Positions 31,989 to 40,888 of a DNA stretch of 64,000 bases are shown here, one piece after another (the stretch's first letter is position 1; each line of letters starts with the position of its first letter). Under the pieces are notes generated by a model that had not been told where the DNA came from, did not search any database, and saw only the letters and a list, made by a program, of their open reading frames with translations. The translations under genes were made by a program, and so were the position numbers. This DNA comes from DATLMR01 sp035634255 (GTDB lineage Bacteria; Acidobacteriota; Blastocatellia; UBA7656), in assembly GCA_035634255.1 (NCBI GenBank), contig DASQDI010000079.1, forward strand, positions 1 through 64,000, in the 5' to 3' direction.

Positions 31989-33536
31989 ATGGCTCGGACC
32001 CCCTCCATACCCTCGGACGCAGGCAGAGTCGCGCCCGTGGCGAAAGCGGTTCCCGACTATAAAATCTGGCAGGTGATCTCCGCCTCCGCCGTCGGGACTA
32101 TGATCGAGTGGTACGACTTCTACATCTTCGGCAGCCTCGCGACGGTCATATCGCCGCTCTTTTACCCGGCGGGCAACGACACCCTCGCGCTCATAGCCTA
32201 CCTCTCCACGTTCGCGGTCGGCTTCGTCGTGCGCCCGTTCGGGGCGCTCTTCTTCGGGCGCATAGGCGATCTGGTCGGGCGCAAGTACGCTTTCCTGGTC
32301 ACGCTCCTGATCATGGGCGGCGCGACCGCCTTCATCGGCTTCCTGCCGACGTATGAGACCATCGGGGTCGCCGCGCCCCTCCTCCTTTTGCTTGTCCGCG
32401 TGCTGCAAGGGCTCGCGCTCGGGGGCGAGTACGGGGGCGCGGCCGTTTACGTCGCGGAGCACGTCCCGGACGCGAGGCGGGGCTTTTACACGAGCTTCAT
32501 TCAGATCACGGCGACGCTCGGGCTATTCGTCTCCCTCGCCGTCATCCTCATCCTGCAAAACCTGATGAGCAGGGAAGCCTTCAACGCGTGGGGCTGGCGC
32601 GTCCCTTTCCTCATCTCGATCCTTTTAGTCGGGGTCTCCCTCTACATCCGCCTGCGGATGAAGGAGTCGCCGATCTTTCAGCACATCAAGAGCGCGGGCA
32701 TGACTTCGGCGAGGCCGCTCAAAGAGGCGTTCACGCAATGGAATAACCTGAAGCTGGTTCTGATCTCGCTCTTCGGGGCGACGGCAGGACAGGGAGTCGT
32801 GTGGTACACGGGGCAGTTCTACGCCCTCTTCTACCTGCAAACCATCCTCAGGGTGAACGGCACGTCGGCGAACTACATCGTCGCCATCGCGTTGCTTTTA
32901 GGGATGCCCTTCTTCGTCCTCTTCGGCGCGCTCTCCGACCGCATCGGCCGCAAGAAGATCATGATGCTGGGCTGCCTGCTGGCCGCGGTCTCTTACATCC
33001 CGATCTATAAAGCGATGCAGGCGTCTGCGGGCTCGAACGTCGTCACCGCCATATCGCAGAAGAACCCGGTGACGGGGGCGGTCACCCTCGTCCCTCAAAC
33101 CCTCGCGGGCGGGGCTCTACAGCCGGCGGGAGAGGTCCTGGCCTACTCGGACATCGGGACCCTGCTCGCGAGCCCGATAGCGTGGAAGCTCATACTGCTC
33201 GTCTTCATTCAGGTCATCTTCGTGACGATGGTTTATGGCCCCATCGCCGCTTACCTCGTCGAGGCGTTCCCCGCGAAGATCAGGTACACGGCGCTCTCCC
33301 TGCCCTACCACATCGGCAACGGGGTCTTCGGCGGGCTGCTGCCGCTCGTAGGTCTGTGGGTCGTCGCGCAGACGGGGAACATCTACGCGGGCCTTTACTA
33401 CCCGATAGCGGTCGCGGCCATCACGCTCGTCGTCGGCTCTCTCCTGCTCAAAGAGACCAACAGCGTGATGATATGGGAAGAAATCGAGCCTGCCGGCCGC
33501 GGACAGTCCGAGGGCGGTCAGGCCAGCAGCAATTAA
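31989..33536 (+). CDS. MHS-family MFS transporter (metabolite:proton symporter)
   Basis: The 515-residue protein has twelve predicted helices and the MHS signatures: SAVGTMIEWYDFYIFGSLA in helix 1, FGRIGDLVGRKYA (the MFS motif between helices 2 and 3), GLALGGEYGGAAVYVAEHVP and a second GALSDRIGRKK. ShiA, KgtP and ProP belong here, so the substrate is likely a small organic acid or osmolyte. A 60-residue insertion between helices 8 and 9 (about 345-400) is longer than usual and makes the protein bigger than the typical 430-450. AAAGGAAT lies before the ATG. The small gene at 33555 follows 18 bases later. Confidence 0.9.
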   Translation: MARTPSIPSDAGRVAPVAKAVPDYKIWQVISASAVGTMIEWYDFYIFGSLATVISPLFYPAGNDTLALIAYLSTFAVGFVVRPFGALFFGRIGDLVGRKYAFLVTLLIMGGATAFIGFLPTYETIGVAAPLLLLLVRVLQGLALGGEYGGAAVYVAEHVPDARRGFYTSFIQITATLGLFVSLAVILILQNLMSREAFNAWGWRVPFLISILLVGVSLYIRLRMKESPIFQHIKSAGMTSARPLKEAFTQWNNLKLVLISLFGATAGQGVVWYTGQFYALFYLQTILRVNGTSANYIVAIALLLGMPFFVLFGALSDRIGRKKIMMLGCLLAAVSYIPIYKAMQASAGSNVVTAISQKNPVTGAVTLVPQTLAGGALQPAGEVLAYSDIGTLLASPIAWKLILLVFIQVIFVTMVYGPIAAYLVEAFPAKIRYTALSLPYHIGNGVFGGLLPLVGLWVVAQTGNIYAGLYYPIAVAAITLVVGSLLLKETNSVMIWEEIEPAGRGQSEGGQASSN

Positions 33537-33554
33537 GAAGGGAGCCGATATTCG

Positions 33555-33836
33555 ATGGCGAACAAGATTTACAGCATCAACGTGACGTTGCCCGATATAT
33601 CTGCCGCCCATGCGGAGCAGCAGATAAGGGTCGAGGCGAGCAGCTGGCCGCGCGCGGTCAAGCTCGCCTGCGAGGAGATAAGCAAGCGCCCGCACGTCGC
33701 GGGCAGGCACATCAGGAGCGCGAGGATTCAGCTCGGGCTTCTGGAAAACGGCGCGAGGCCGGCCGAAAAGAAAGAGCGGAAGCCCTCGGCCCGTAAAGAG
33801 AGCGTGCCGGAGGACGGGTTCCTGTTCGAGCTGTGA
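33555..33836 (+). CDS. Small conserved-looking protein downstream of the MHS transporter
   Basis: The 93-residue protein has an N-terminal alpha/beta part (IYSINVTLPDISAAHAEQQI, then WPRAVKLACEEISKRPHVAG) and a basic, Lys/Pro-rich tail. AAGAAGGGAG precedes the ATG, and codon use matches its neighbours, which supports real expression. It probably shares the transporter's transcript. I do not recognise the family. A ubiquitin-like or ribosome-associated fold would fit the size and charge but is not shown. Confidence 0.6.
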   Translation: MANKIYSINVTLPDISAAHAEQQIRVEASSWPRAVKLACEEISKRPHVAGRHIRSARIQLGLLENGARPAEKKERKPSARKESVPEDGFLFEL

Positions 33837-33878
33837 TCGGGCTTAGCAACGTATTTCACGGGTGCTATCATTCAAGGC

Positions 33879-34553
33879 ATGACGTCCAACGGCTTTATCG
33901 TATCAACCCGCGTCGCCCTGCTCTCCTTCTCGGTCCTGTGCTTCAACTCCTGCTCGTCGCACGATAGCCTGCCCCCCCGAGCGTCCGAGACCGCGCAGCA
34001 ATCGTCCCCTTCCCCGACCCCGGCGGAGGCGGCGAAGGGCGCGCCCGCTTTAAAGAAATCAGACATTACGTACGAAGACCGCAAGGCATGGCGCGCGTTC
34101 CTGAAGTGGCCCGACGACTGCGAGGAGGCGTTCGATTACCCGGACAAAAGTCTCGGAGGGGTCGAAGTCCACCGGCTCTCCGACCGGCAGCATCTGGTCG
34201 CCGTGACCTGCACCCTCGGCGCGTATCAGGGGTACCAGTTCTACTACTTCTACGACGAGACCGGGCCGGAGCCGGCCGCGAAGCTGCTGACGTTCGAGTC
34301 CCGCGAATCTCAGGATAACGATTCGTTGACGGAGACGAGGACCGAGGAGGTCTGGGGCCAGCCGACCTTCGATGAGAAGACGAAAGAGCTTAAGGTCTTC
34401 AACCGCTTTCGCGGCCCCGGCGACTGCGGGATTCTCGCGACCTACGAATTCGTCAACGGGGAGCCGAAGCTGAAAGAGCTGCGCGCGAAGACGGCCTGCG
34501 ACGGTAAGGACGGCGGCGGCCCGGAGAAGTGGAAGAAGGTCGCTCTGCCGTGA
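33879..34553 (+). CDS. DUF1176-like lipoprotein
   Basis: The 224-residue protein has an N-terminal hydrophobic stretch ending at NSCSS, a plausible lipobox (LCFNSC) for acylation. The mature part fits DUF1176-type proteins: KWPDDCEEAFD, then VEVHRLSDRQHLVAVTCTLG followed by AYQGYQFYYFYDE, and a C-terminal GDCGILATYEFVNG with conserved cysteines that may form disulfides. The family is periplasmic and of unknown function. It has no clear operon partner. Confidence 0.75.
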   Translation: MTSNGFIVSTRVALLSFSVLCFNSCSSHDSLPPRASETAQQSSPSPTPAEAAKGAPALKKSDITYEDRKAWRAFLKWPDDCEEAFDYPDKSLGGVEVHRLSDRQHLVAVTCTLGAYQGYQFYYFYDETGPEPAAKLLTFESRESQDNDSLTETRTEEVWGQPTFDEKTKELKVFNRFRGPGDCGILATYEFVNGEPKLKELRAKTACDGKDGGGPEKWKKVALP

Positions 34554-34657
34554 AGGCGGCCCGCCCGGCGACTTGAGTTTGAATTTACCCGGCCTTGTCT
34601 GTATCGTGTAGCGGTTGCGAGAAAGACTCTCTGACCATCTTACACGCGAGGTGCCTG

Positions 34658-35263
34658 ATGAAATTCAATCACACGACGTTTTTTAATGGCTACAGGAATA
34701 TTTACGGGCCGCTCAAGCAGGGGCAGGTCTCCGGCCTCGATAACCTGCTCGGCTACATCGAACAGGACAACGACGTGAGCGACCTGCGGTGGGCCGCCTA
34801 CATGCTGGCGACCGTTAAGCACGAATGCGCGGACACTTTTCAGCCGATAACGGAGCGCGGCCAGAAGTCGTACTTCAACAAGTACGAGCCGGGGACCTCC
34901 ATCGGGAAAAACCTCGGGAACAAGGTCAAAGGCGACGGCTACCTTTACAGAGGGCGAGGGTACGTGCAGATCACGGGCAGGGCAAATTACCAGAACATGA
35001 GCAGCGCCCTCGGGCTCACCGGAGAGAACGACCTGATCCTCCACCCGGACAACGCCCTGCACCCGGACGTGGCATACCGCATCATGTCTTACGGCATGCG
35101 CAGGGGCTCTTTCACCCGGAAGAAGCTGTCCGACTACATAAACGGGTCGACCGTCGATTACACCAACGCCCGCCGGATCATCAACCGCCTGGACCAGGCG
35201 GCGAAGATCAAAGGCTACGCGATCAACTTCGAGTCCATACTGACCAACAGCCTGATCTCCTGA
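34658..35263 (+). CDS. GH19-like (chitinase class I/lysozyme-type) glycoside hydrolase
   Basis: The 201-residue protein matches bacterial and phage GH19 muramidase-like enzymes: YMLATVKHECADTFQPI holds the catalytic Glu after His, and YLYRGRGYVQITGRANYQNM is the family's most conserved block. The start at 34658 is chosen for GAGGTG just upstream and because the fold begins there. It has no signal peptide, as in phage endolysins, and no holin or other phage genes flank it. It is probably a domesticated cell-wall lytic gene. The substrate could be peptidoglycan or chitin. Confidence 0.85.
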   Translation: MKFNHTTFFNGYRNIYGPLKQGQVSGLDNLLGYIEQDNDVSDLRWAAYMLATVKHECADTFQPITERGQKSYFNKYEPGTSIGKNLGNKVKGDGYLYRGRGYVQITGRANYQNMSSALGLTGENDLILHPDNALHPDVAYRIMSYGMRRGSFTRKKLSDYINGSTVDYTNARRIINRLDQAAKIKGYAINFESILTNSLIS

Positions 35264-35408
35264 CCGGCGCGGCCTAACAAAACGGAGTAGCCAAAATCGG
35301 ATCGGCGGCCGCGCCCGCCCCGCGCCCGGCCCCCGATTCGGTGGTAATGATTCCCGACCTGAGGTAAAGTTTCTCCGATAATTCGTCAGAAACATGGGAG
35401 GAACCCAT

Positions 35409-36614
35409 ATGAAAGCCTTGAAGGCCCTGGCTTTTCTCACGGCGCTCGCGCTCACCCCGCTTTCCGGAAGCGCCCCCGCGCAGCAGAAGGACTCCGCGAC
35501 CGAGCCGACGGGACTCGTCCTGGAACTGACCCATTACGCCGACAGGCCGCCGAGCTACCTCCCCGTTCCGCCTCCGGGCTCGGAGCCTAAAGGGGCCTGG
35601 CACACGAGCTTCCGCCGGCTCGCCGGCTGGCAACCTCTGGAAGGGGCGCTCCCGGTTAGGGCCGTCAACGTCTTATCGCGCAAGGAGAGCGACGGCGTGC
35701 GGATTCATGTGTCGGTCTTCCTCGGCGTTAAACACCACGAGAAAGAGGAGCCGGTCGCCAGTTACCTTCTTCAGGAGCACGACAGGGTGAAGGTGAACGA
35801 GCTGGCGCGGTTCGGCGTCCAGCCATTCGAGGTCGCCGTCGTCAGAGTCTCCCCCATCTTTTCCCCCGTCCCGCCCGTCGTCAATAAGACCGGCTCGATA
35901 GAGGTGGCGAGCGTCGAGCCGAACAGGTCTACCCTGCCGAGCTATAAGCTCTCGCTCCGCAACCTATCCGGCAAGAGTGTCGTCGCCGTGCAGATCGACC
36001 TTCTCGTGGACGACGTGCCGCGCCTGCTCAGCCTGCCCGAAGGCCGCGAGGGCGGCCCCCTGATCGAGGCGGGCGGGCTCTTTCAGACGAACATGCCGGC
36101 GGCGAGAAAACCGGCGGAGACGCGGCAGGGCTACATGCCCGACGTGCCTCGGAATCAAAGCATTCTGATCGGCGCGGCCGTGTTCGAGGACGGGTCTTTC
36201 GAAGGCGACGCCAAGGTCGCCGCGCAAGTCAGGGCGGGGAGGGCGGGGCAGAAGGCGCAGCTGGCTCAGCTGGTGGACATACTGCGGAAGGCCGCGGAGG
36301 AAAAGGGCGAGGAAAAGGGCTCGGACGATTCGGCCCTGCTTGAGAGGCTCAGGAAAGATATCTCATCTTTGAGGGTCGAGGCGGACAGGGAAGTTCTGGA
36401 GCGGCTGTCGGCCGATGTCCCCGACCTCGATAAGTCCACGAGAGAGTGGATAGAGGTGAGCTACGAAGGCTGGCTTCACAGGGTCAGGCAGGCGGCCCTT
36501 GAGGCCTTCGATAAATTTAAAGGCTCGCTCGCGAACGGCCCCGAGAAAGATGCGTTGAAGTCATGGCTGAATGCGTCTGTGGACCGGTACGGCCGGTGGC
36601 TTTCCCGGCTATAA
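35409..36614 (+). CDS. Secreted hypothetical protein with coiled-coil C-terminus
   Basis: The 401-residue protein has a signal peptide (ALKALAFLTALALTPLSGSA) and GGAGGAACCCAT before the ATG at 35409. The first 240 residues are beta-rich, with two strand-rich segments around VRIHVSVFLGV and SYKLSLRNLSGKSVVAVQID that look like an Ig-like domain. The last 140 residues are charged helices (LLERLRKDISSLRVEADREV). Periplasmic or exported location is inferred. No family is recognised and the gene is alone on its transcript. Confidence 0.65.
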   Translation: MKALKALAFLTALALTPLSGSAPAQQKDSATEPTGLVLELTHYADRPPSYLPVPPPGSEPKGAWHTSFRRLAGWQPLEGALPVRAVNVLSRKESDGVRIHVSVFLGVKHHEKEEPVASYLLQEHDRVKVNELARFGVQPFEVAVVRVSPIFSPVPPVVNKTGSIEVASVEPNRSTLPSYKLSLRNLSGKSVVAVQIDLLVDDVPRLLSLPEGREGGPLIEAGGLFQTNMPAARKPAETRQGYMPDVPRNQSILIGAAVFEDGSFEGDAKVAAQVRAGRAGQKAQLAQLVDILRKAAEEKGEEKGSDDSALLERLRKDISSLRVEADREVLERLSADVPDLDKSTREWIEVSYEGWLHRVRQAALEAFDKFKGSLANGPEKDALKSWLNASVDRYGRWLSRL

Positions 36615-36776
36615 GACTGGCTATAAGATTCAATTCCGGCTTCTATAAAAAACTCAGGCATGGTACATTAACCACCAGCGCCTAAATAATATCATCCGGC
36701 GTAATGTCGTGGATCTTGTGTTTATAATCCCACGCTCATCACTGATATTAAGTATTGATCTCTAGCGAAGGACTCT

Positions 36777-38330
36777 ATGAAAATACTGCTCTATAACCCG
36801 GATAATGGTGTGACCCGCAATTTCATGCCCCACCTGTGGATGTTTCTTTTGCAATCACTGACGCCGCCCGAGCACGAGGTGATCCTGGTAGACGGGAACA
36901 CGCGCGCGATGGACGAGGAAGAGATCGTGAGGTTCGCGCGGGAACAGGGCGTGGGGCTCGTCGGCATCGGGGCGATGACTAGGATGGTGGCGAAGGCTTA
37001 CCTGATGGCGGACGCCTTGCGCGCGGCGGGCTTCCGGGTAGTGATGGGCGGGCCGCACGTCACGGAGGTGCCGGATGAGGCGCTCGGGCGGGACGGCGGG
37101 CCGCGCCATGCCGACGCGGTGGCCCTCGGCGAGGCCGACGAGACGTGGCCCCTGATAGTGAGTGATGCCGCGAGGGGCGAGCTGAAAGAGGTCTACCAGC
37201 CCGAGATAGACGCGAAGGGGAATGACAAGAAGCCGAGCCTCCAGCCTTACCCGATCATCCCGTGGGAGAAGATGGACCTGGACCAGTTCAACCTCGTGCC
37301 CGCTTTCGCGCGCCCCCTGCTCAAACGGCTCGGCGGCGGCTGGGCGAACTTTCACCTCATCCCCATAGAGACCGGGCGCGGCTGCCCTTACGGCTGCGAA
37401 TTCTGCACCGTCACCGGGTTCTTCGGGGACTCGATCCGCTTCCGCACGAACGAGAGCGTGGTCGACGAGCTGCTGCGCCTCAAGGCCCGCGCGCGCCGCG
37501 AGAAGGGACAGGTCGCGGTCTTCTTCATCGACGACAACCTCGCCATCAACATCAAGCGCACCAAATCCCTTTTGCGCGACATCATCGCCGCCAACGCGCA
37601 GGTGTCATGGGTCGCGCAGATCAGCGCCAACCTCCTGCGCGACGAGGAGTTGGTGGACCTGATAGCGGCCTCGGGCGGCAAGTGGGTCTTCATCGGGATG
37701 GAGTCAATCGACCCCGTCAACCTCGCCGACGTGAACAAAGGCTTCAACAAGCCGGGCGAGTATGAGGCGGTGCTCAACCGTTTGGCCCAGAGGAACGTCT
37801 ACGCGATCACGTCATTCATCTTCGGGATGGACAACGACACGCCCGGCGTGGCCGAGCGCACGCTCCAGCAGATCCGTAGCTGGCCGCCGGGGCTGCCCGT
37901 CTTCGGACAGCTCACGCCGTTCCCCGCGACGCCGCTTTACGACCGCCTGCAAAAGGCGGGGCGGCTCGTGCGCCCGAAGCACTGGATGGACTTCGCCCCC
38001 TTCCAGATGGCCCACTCGCCATTGAAGATGACGATTGCCGAATCGCAGAAAGAAGTCGATCACGCATGGGCGTCGTCGTACAGCCCGGAAAGAAATAGCA
38101 TGGCGATTGAATGGCTCAAGGACGAGCACCTTGGGTACCGCATCGGGCACCTCGTGGCGCGGCTCTGCTTCCGAGGCATCTACTTCCCGCAGATGAACAA
38201 GCGGGACTGGGCGAAAGTGATCTTCCAGAATCGGCGCACGGTATACAAGCTCCTGGCGGAAGGCGCGTCCATGTGGCGCGCGTCGCGGAAGACTCGAAAG
38301 GTCGAGGTCGAAGCCCTTCCGGGAGCCTGA
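36777..38330 (+). CDS. B12-binding-domain radical SAM protein
   Basis: Residues 1-140 are a cobalamin-binding-like Rossmann domain (KILLYNPDNG, VGLVGIGAMTRMVAKAY, VVMGGPHVTEVPDE). Residues 190-400 form the radical SAM barrel with the cluster motif GCPYGCEFC (CxxxCxxC) near 203, then FIDDNLAINIKRTKSLL and WVFIGMESID. Its length of 517 residues suits the hopanoid/Hpn-like and other B12-radical SAM groups, which methylate or rearrange unreactive carbons. The usual His/Asp cobalamin lower-ligand motif is not obvious, so B12 may bind base-off or not at all. A TATAAT near 36733 could be its -10 element. Confidence 0.88.
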   Translation: MKILLYNPDNGVTRNFMPHLWMFLLQSLTPPEHEVILVDGNTRAMDEEEIVRFAREQGVGLVGIGAMTRMVAKAYLMADALRAAGFRVVMGGPHVTEVPDEALGRDGGPRHADAVALGEADETWPLIVSDAARGELKEVYQPEIDAKGNDKKPSLQPYPIIPWEKMDLDQFNLVPAFARPLLKRLGGGWANFHLIPIETGRGCPYGCEFCTVTGFFGDSIRFRTNESVVDELLRLKARARREKGQVAVFFIDDNLAINIKRTKSLLRDIIAANAQVSWVAQISANLLRDEELVDLIAASGGKWVFIGMESIDPVNLADVNKGFNKPGEYEAVLNRLAQRNVYAITSFIFGMDNDTPGVAERTLQQIRSWPPGLPVFGQLTPFPATPLYDRLQKAGRLVRPKHWMDFAPFQMAHSPLKMTIAESQKEVDHAWASSYSPERNSMAIEWLKDEHLGYRIGHLVARLCFRGIYFPQMNKRDWAKVIFQNRRTVYKLLAEGASMWRASRKTRKVEVEALPGA

Positions 38331-38338
38331 CGGGAGGG

Positions 38339-38368
38339 GGAGGCGGGCCTCGCGCGGCCCCGCCCTCC
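38339..38368 (+). terminator. GC hairpin after the radical SAM gene
   Basis: GGAGGCGGG and CCCGCC-CTCC pair with one bulged base, nine bases after the stop codon. No T-run follows, so termination would be weak or factor-assisted. Confidence 0.35.
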
Positions 38369-38417
38369 GGCCCCGATTGAAACCCACGCTTGATTGGAAC
38401 CGATGGCGGGCTCAGTG

Positions 38418-39473
38418 ATGAAGAAGTTGATTCTGATCTCCTCCGTTCTCTTTCTTGCCTTCAGTCTCACCGCCGGGGCCGTACCGTCGCAGGACGGCAA
38501 GGCCCCGCTCACCCGGCAGGAGCTACTCGCCCTGCTCAAGCAGGCGGAGTCGCGCCAGGTGCCGCAGGCAGACATAGCCGCGGAGGTGGAGAGCCGGGGC
38601 ATCGCCTTCGCCATCGACGAAAAGGCGCTCGCCGAATTCCAGAAGGCGGGCGCGCGGTCGTTCCTGCTCGACTCGATCAGGCGCGCGGGGCAGAATCCAG
38701 GCAAGCCCCCGCTCAAGTCTCCCGAGGCCGACGGGATCGACCCGTCTCAACCTCTGAGCCCCGAAGACCTGGCCCGCCTGCCTCTGCTTGAGCGGGCGCG
38801 CCATCGCGCGTTGGAGTATTCGAGGGAGGTCCCGAATTTCATCGTCACGCAGTTCGTCACCCGTTACGAGCGAACGCCCGACGCGAGGGACTGGAGGGTT
38901 AAGGACAGGCTTGAGATCGAGCTGACCTACGAGGGCGGGAAGGGCGAGCGGTTCAAGCTCCTGCGCGTCAACGGAAGCCCGGCCCGGCAGACCTACGAGG
39001 AGATCGACGGCTCGACCTCCACGGGCGAATTCGCCACGATGCTCAGGGCCCTGTTCCTGCCCGACAGCAGGACCGAGTTCAAGGAGGCGAAGCGCGAGGA
39101 GTTTAACAAGCGGATGGCGGTCGTCTACGATTACAGGGTGCGGAAGGAGAATTCGCACAGCGTCATCATGGACAAGCCGAGCGGCAAGCAATTCATCGCG
39201 GGTTATAGCGGGAGCGTGTGGGTCGACTCGGAAACCGCCCAGGTGCTACGCATCGAGGAGGCCAGCGAAGGCTTCCCGCCCGACTTCCCGGTCACGCTCT
39301 CCGAGAACGCGGTCGAGTACGACTGGGTCACCATCGCGGAGGAGCGGTACATGCTGCCGGTCCGCGCCGAGGTGCTTCTGGGCTGGGACCACCTGAAGGC
39401 CTACACGCGCAACGCCATCGAATTCAAAAACTATAAGAAATTCGAGACTAAGATACGGCTCGACCCCAACTAG
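38418..39473 (+). CDS. Secreted hypothetical protein with LolA/outer-membrane-lipoprotein-like sheet
   Basis: The 351-residue protein has a signal peptide (LILISSVLFLAFSLTAGA). A helical N-terminal part follows (TRQELLALLKQAESRQVPQA). The main domain is beta-rich, with FIVTQFVTRYERT, LEIELTYEGGKGERFKLLRV, SVWVDSETAQVLRIEEASEG and a final LGWDHLKAYTRNAIEFKNYK, a pattern like proteins that read out LolA/LppX-type sheets. The start is the ATG nearest the signal peptide. Upstream in-frame codons to 38394 cannot be excluded and no clear Shine-Dalgarno site is seen. Function is unknown. Confidence 0.68.
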   Translation: MKKLILISSVLFLAFSLTAGAVPSQDGKAPLTRQELLALLKQAESRQVPQADIAAEVESRGIAFAIDEKALAEFQKAGARSFLLDSIRRAGQNPGKPPLKSPEADGIDPSQPLSPEDLARLPLLERARHRALEYSREVPNFIVTQFVTRYERTPDARDWRVKDRLEIELTYEGGKGERFKLLRVNGSPARQTYEEIDGSTSTGEFATMLRALFLPDSRTEFKEAKREEFNKRMAVVYDYRVRKENSHSVIMDKPSGKQFIAGYSGSVWVDSETAQVLRIEEASEGFPPDFPVTLSENAVEYDWVTIAEERYMLPVRAEVLLGWDHLKAYTRNAIEFKNYKKFETKIRLDPN

Positions 39474-39552
39474 AGGCGAGAGCTTGCATGTACCCTCCCG
39501 CCGGGCCTACCCTGATTGAGGGCTTGTGAGGCAATACGAACAAGGGGGCTTT

Positions 39553-40428
39553 ATGGCATCTCCTCGTGAAATAATCCTTCCCTCGTCCCAGTCCGGCACT
39601 CCCGAGACTAACAACAGAGGCTCGATCTTCTTCGTCGGCACCGCCACGGTCATTTTAAGGTACGCCGGCTTCACCATCCTCACCGACCCGAACTTCCTGC
39701 ACGCGGGCGACCATGTCCACCTCGGCTACGGGCTGACATCCGAGCGGCTGACCAACCCCGCGATAGATATTGAAGAGCTTCCTCCGCTCGACTTCGTCGT
39801 CCTCTCGCATTACCACGGCGACCACTTCGACCGCATCGCGGAGGAGAGGCTCCAGAAAGACCTGCCCATCGTGACGACGGAGCACGCGACATCCGAACTC
39901 AAGGGCAAGGGCTTCACCGCGCCCATCGCCCTCGACACCTGGGACCATGTGACCATGGTAAAAGGCGACTCGCGGGTCCGCATCACTTCCATGCCGGGCA
40001 AACATGGCCCCGCAATCGTCGACGCTTTCCTGCCGCCCGTCATGGGCAGCATGCTCGAATTCCAGAACTCGGAGGGCCGGGCCTCCCTGCGCCTTTACAT
40101 CTCCGGGGACACGCTCGTCCACGACGATCTGCAGGAGATACCACGCAGGTACCCGGATATAGACCTCGCACTCCTGCACCTCGGGGGCACGCAGATCATG
40201 GGGATACTGCTCACGATGGACGCCGAGCAGGGCGTGGAGGCCATAAGGATCATCGACCCGCGCGAAGTGATCCCGATTCACTATAATGACTACGAGGTCT
40301 TCAAATCCCCCCTCGAAGATTTCAAGAAGGCCGTCGCGGAGGCCGGGTTCGAGGGGCGGGTGAGGTACCTGAGCCACGGCGAGACGTACAATTTCGAATT
40401 GCCCGCGAGCCGCATTCAAAGCGCCTGA
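39553..40428 (+). CDS. MBL-fold metallohydrolase (UlaG-like)
   Basis: The 291-residue enzyme has the metallo-beta-lactamase metal motif SHYHGDHFD (HxHxDH) near residue 88, further ligands in SMPGKHGP near 155 and ISGDTLVHDD near 190, and a final IPIHYNDYEVF near 246. FVGTATVILRYAGFTILTDP is the usual N-terminal strand of the UlaG/RomA branch, which hydrolyses lactones, phosphoesters or amides. The start at 39553 has AAGGGGG just upstream. It has no signal peptide. The substrate is not predictable. Confidence 0.88.
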   Translation: MASPREIILPSSQSGTPETNNRGSIFFVGTATVILRYAGFTILTDPNFLHAGDHVHLGYGLTSERLTNPAIDIEELPPLDFVVLSHYHGDHFDRIAEERLQKDLPIVTTEHATSELKGKGFTAPIALDTWDHVTMVKGDSRVRITSMPGKHGPAIVDAFLPPVMGSMLEFQNSEGRASLRLYISGDTLVHDDLQEIPRRYPDIDLALLHLGGTQIMGILLTMDAEQGVEAIRIIDPREVIPIHYNDYEVFKSPLEDFKKAVAEAGFEGRVRYLSHGETYNFELPASRIQSA

Positions 40429-40452
40429 CCCGCGCGCCGCCGCGACTTTAAA

Positions 40453-40525
40453 GGGTGTCCCTCGGATCAGTCGCAGGGGGACACCCCCCATCTTTCGCCC
40501 TCAAGATTCTCTTGAAAAGATGGGG
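40453..40525. terminator. Tandem inverted repeats after the MBL gene
   Basis: Two stems abut: GGGTGTCCC/GGGACACCC (40453-40461 with 40478-40486) and CCCCATCTTT/AAAGATGGGG (40486-40495 with 40516-40525). The first fits a terminator for the MBL gene without a U-run. Because they share a base at 40486 they could be mutually exclusive folds. Confidence 0.45.
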
Positions 40526-40662
40526 AGTTGTGGTATCATCCAACCTGTCTCTGTCGCCTCCCAACCCCCTCTTAAGATTTGCAATTAAATTCCTGCCCCT
40601 TCCGCACACGGCTGGCCCTGTGTTGCTCTGGCACCGGAGCACCGGTTGAGGACGATAAGCTC

Positions 40663-40884
40663 ATGCGCTACGACAAGTTTCTCCTGTCGGCCGCTATCCT
40701 GCTGATAGTGGCCGAGACCAAGGTTTTCGCTTACACGGACCCAGGGACGGGCACTCTGATCTGGCAGGTGGTGATGGCCGCCATATTCGGCGCCATGTTC
40801 TACGTCAGGAGGTTCATCGCGTGGTTCCGCAGCACCCGGAACGACGCTCAGCCCTCGGGCGATATTGAAGCGCGCGAAGACTGA
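40663..40884 (+). CDS. Small DPGTG membrane protein
   Basis: The 73-residue protein has a signal-like first helix (KFLLSAAILLIVAETKVFA), the motif YTDPGTGTLIWQ, and a second helix ending in YVRRFIAWF. Small proteins with this DPGTG motif commonly precede sulfatase/phosphodiesterase-like genes in surface-polysaccharide clusters, as here. Its TGA (40882-40884) lies five bases before the next ATG, so the genes are coupled. It probably assists the neighbouring membrane enzyme. Its biochemical role is not known. Confidence 0.75.
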   Translation: MRYDKFLLSAAILLIVAETKVFAYTDPGTGTLIWQVVMAAIFGAMFYVRRFIAWFRSTRNDAQPSGDIEARED

Positions 40885-40888
40885 AGAG

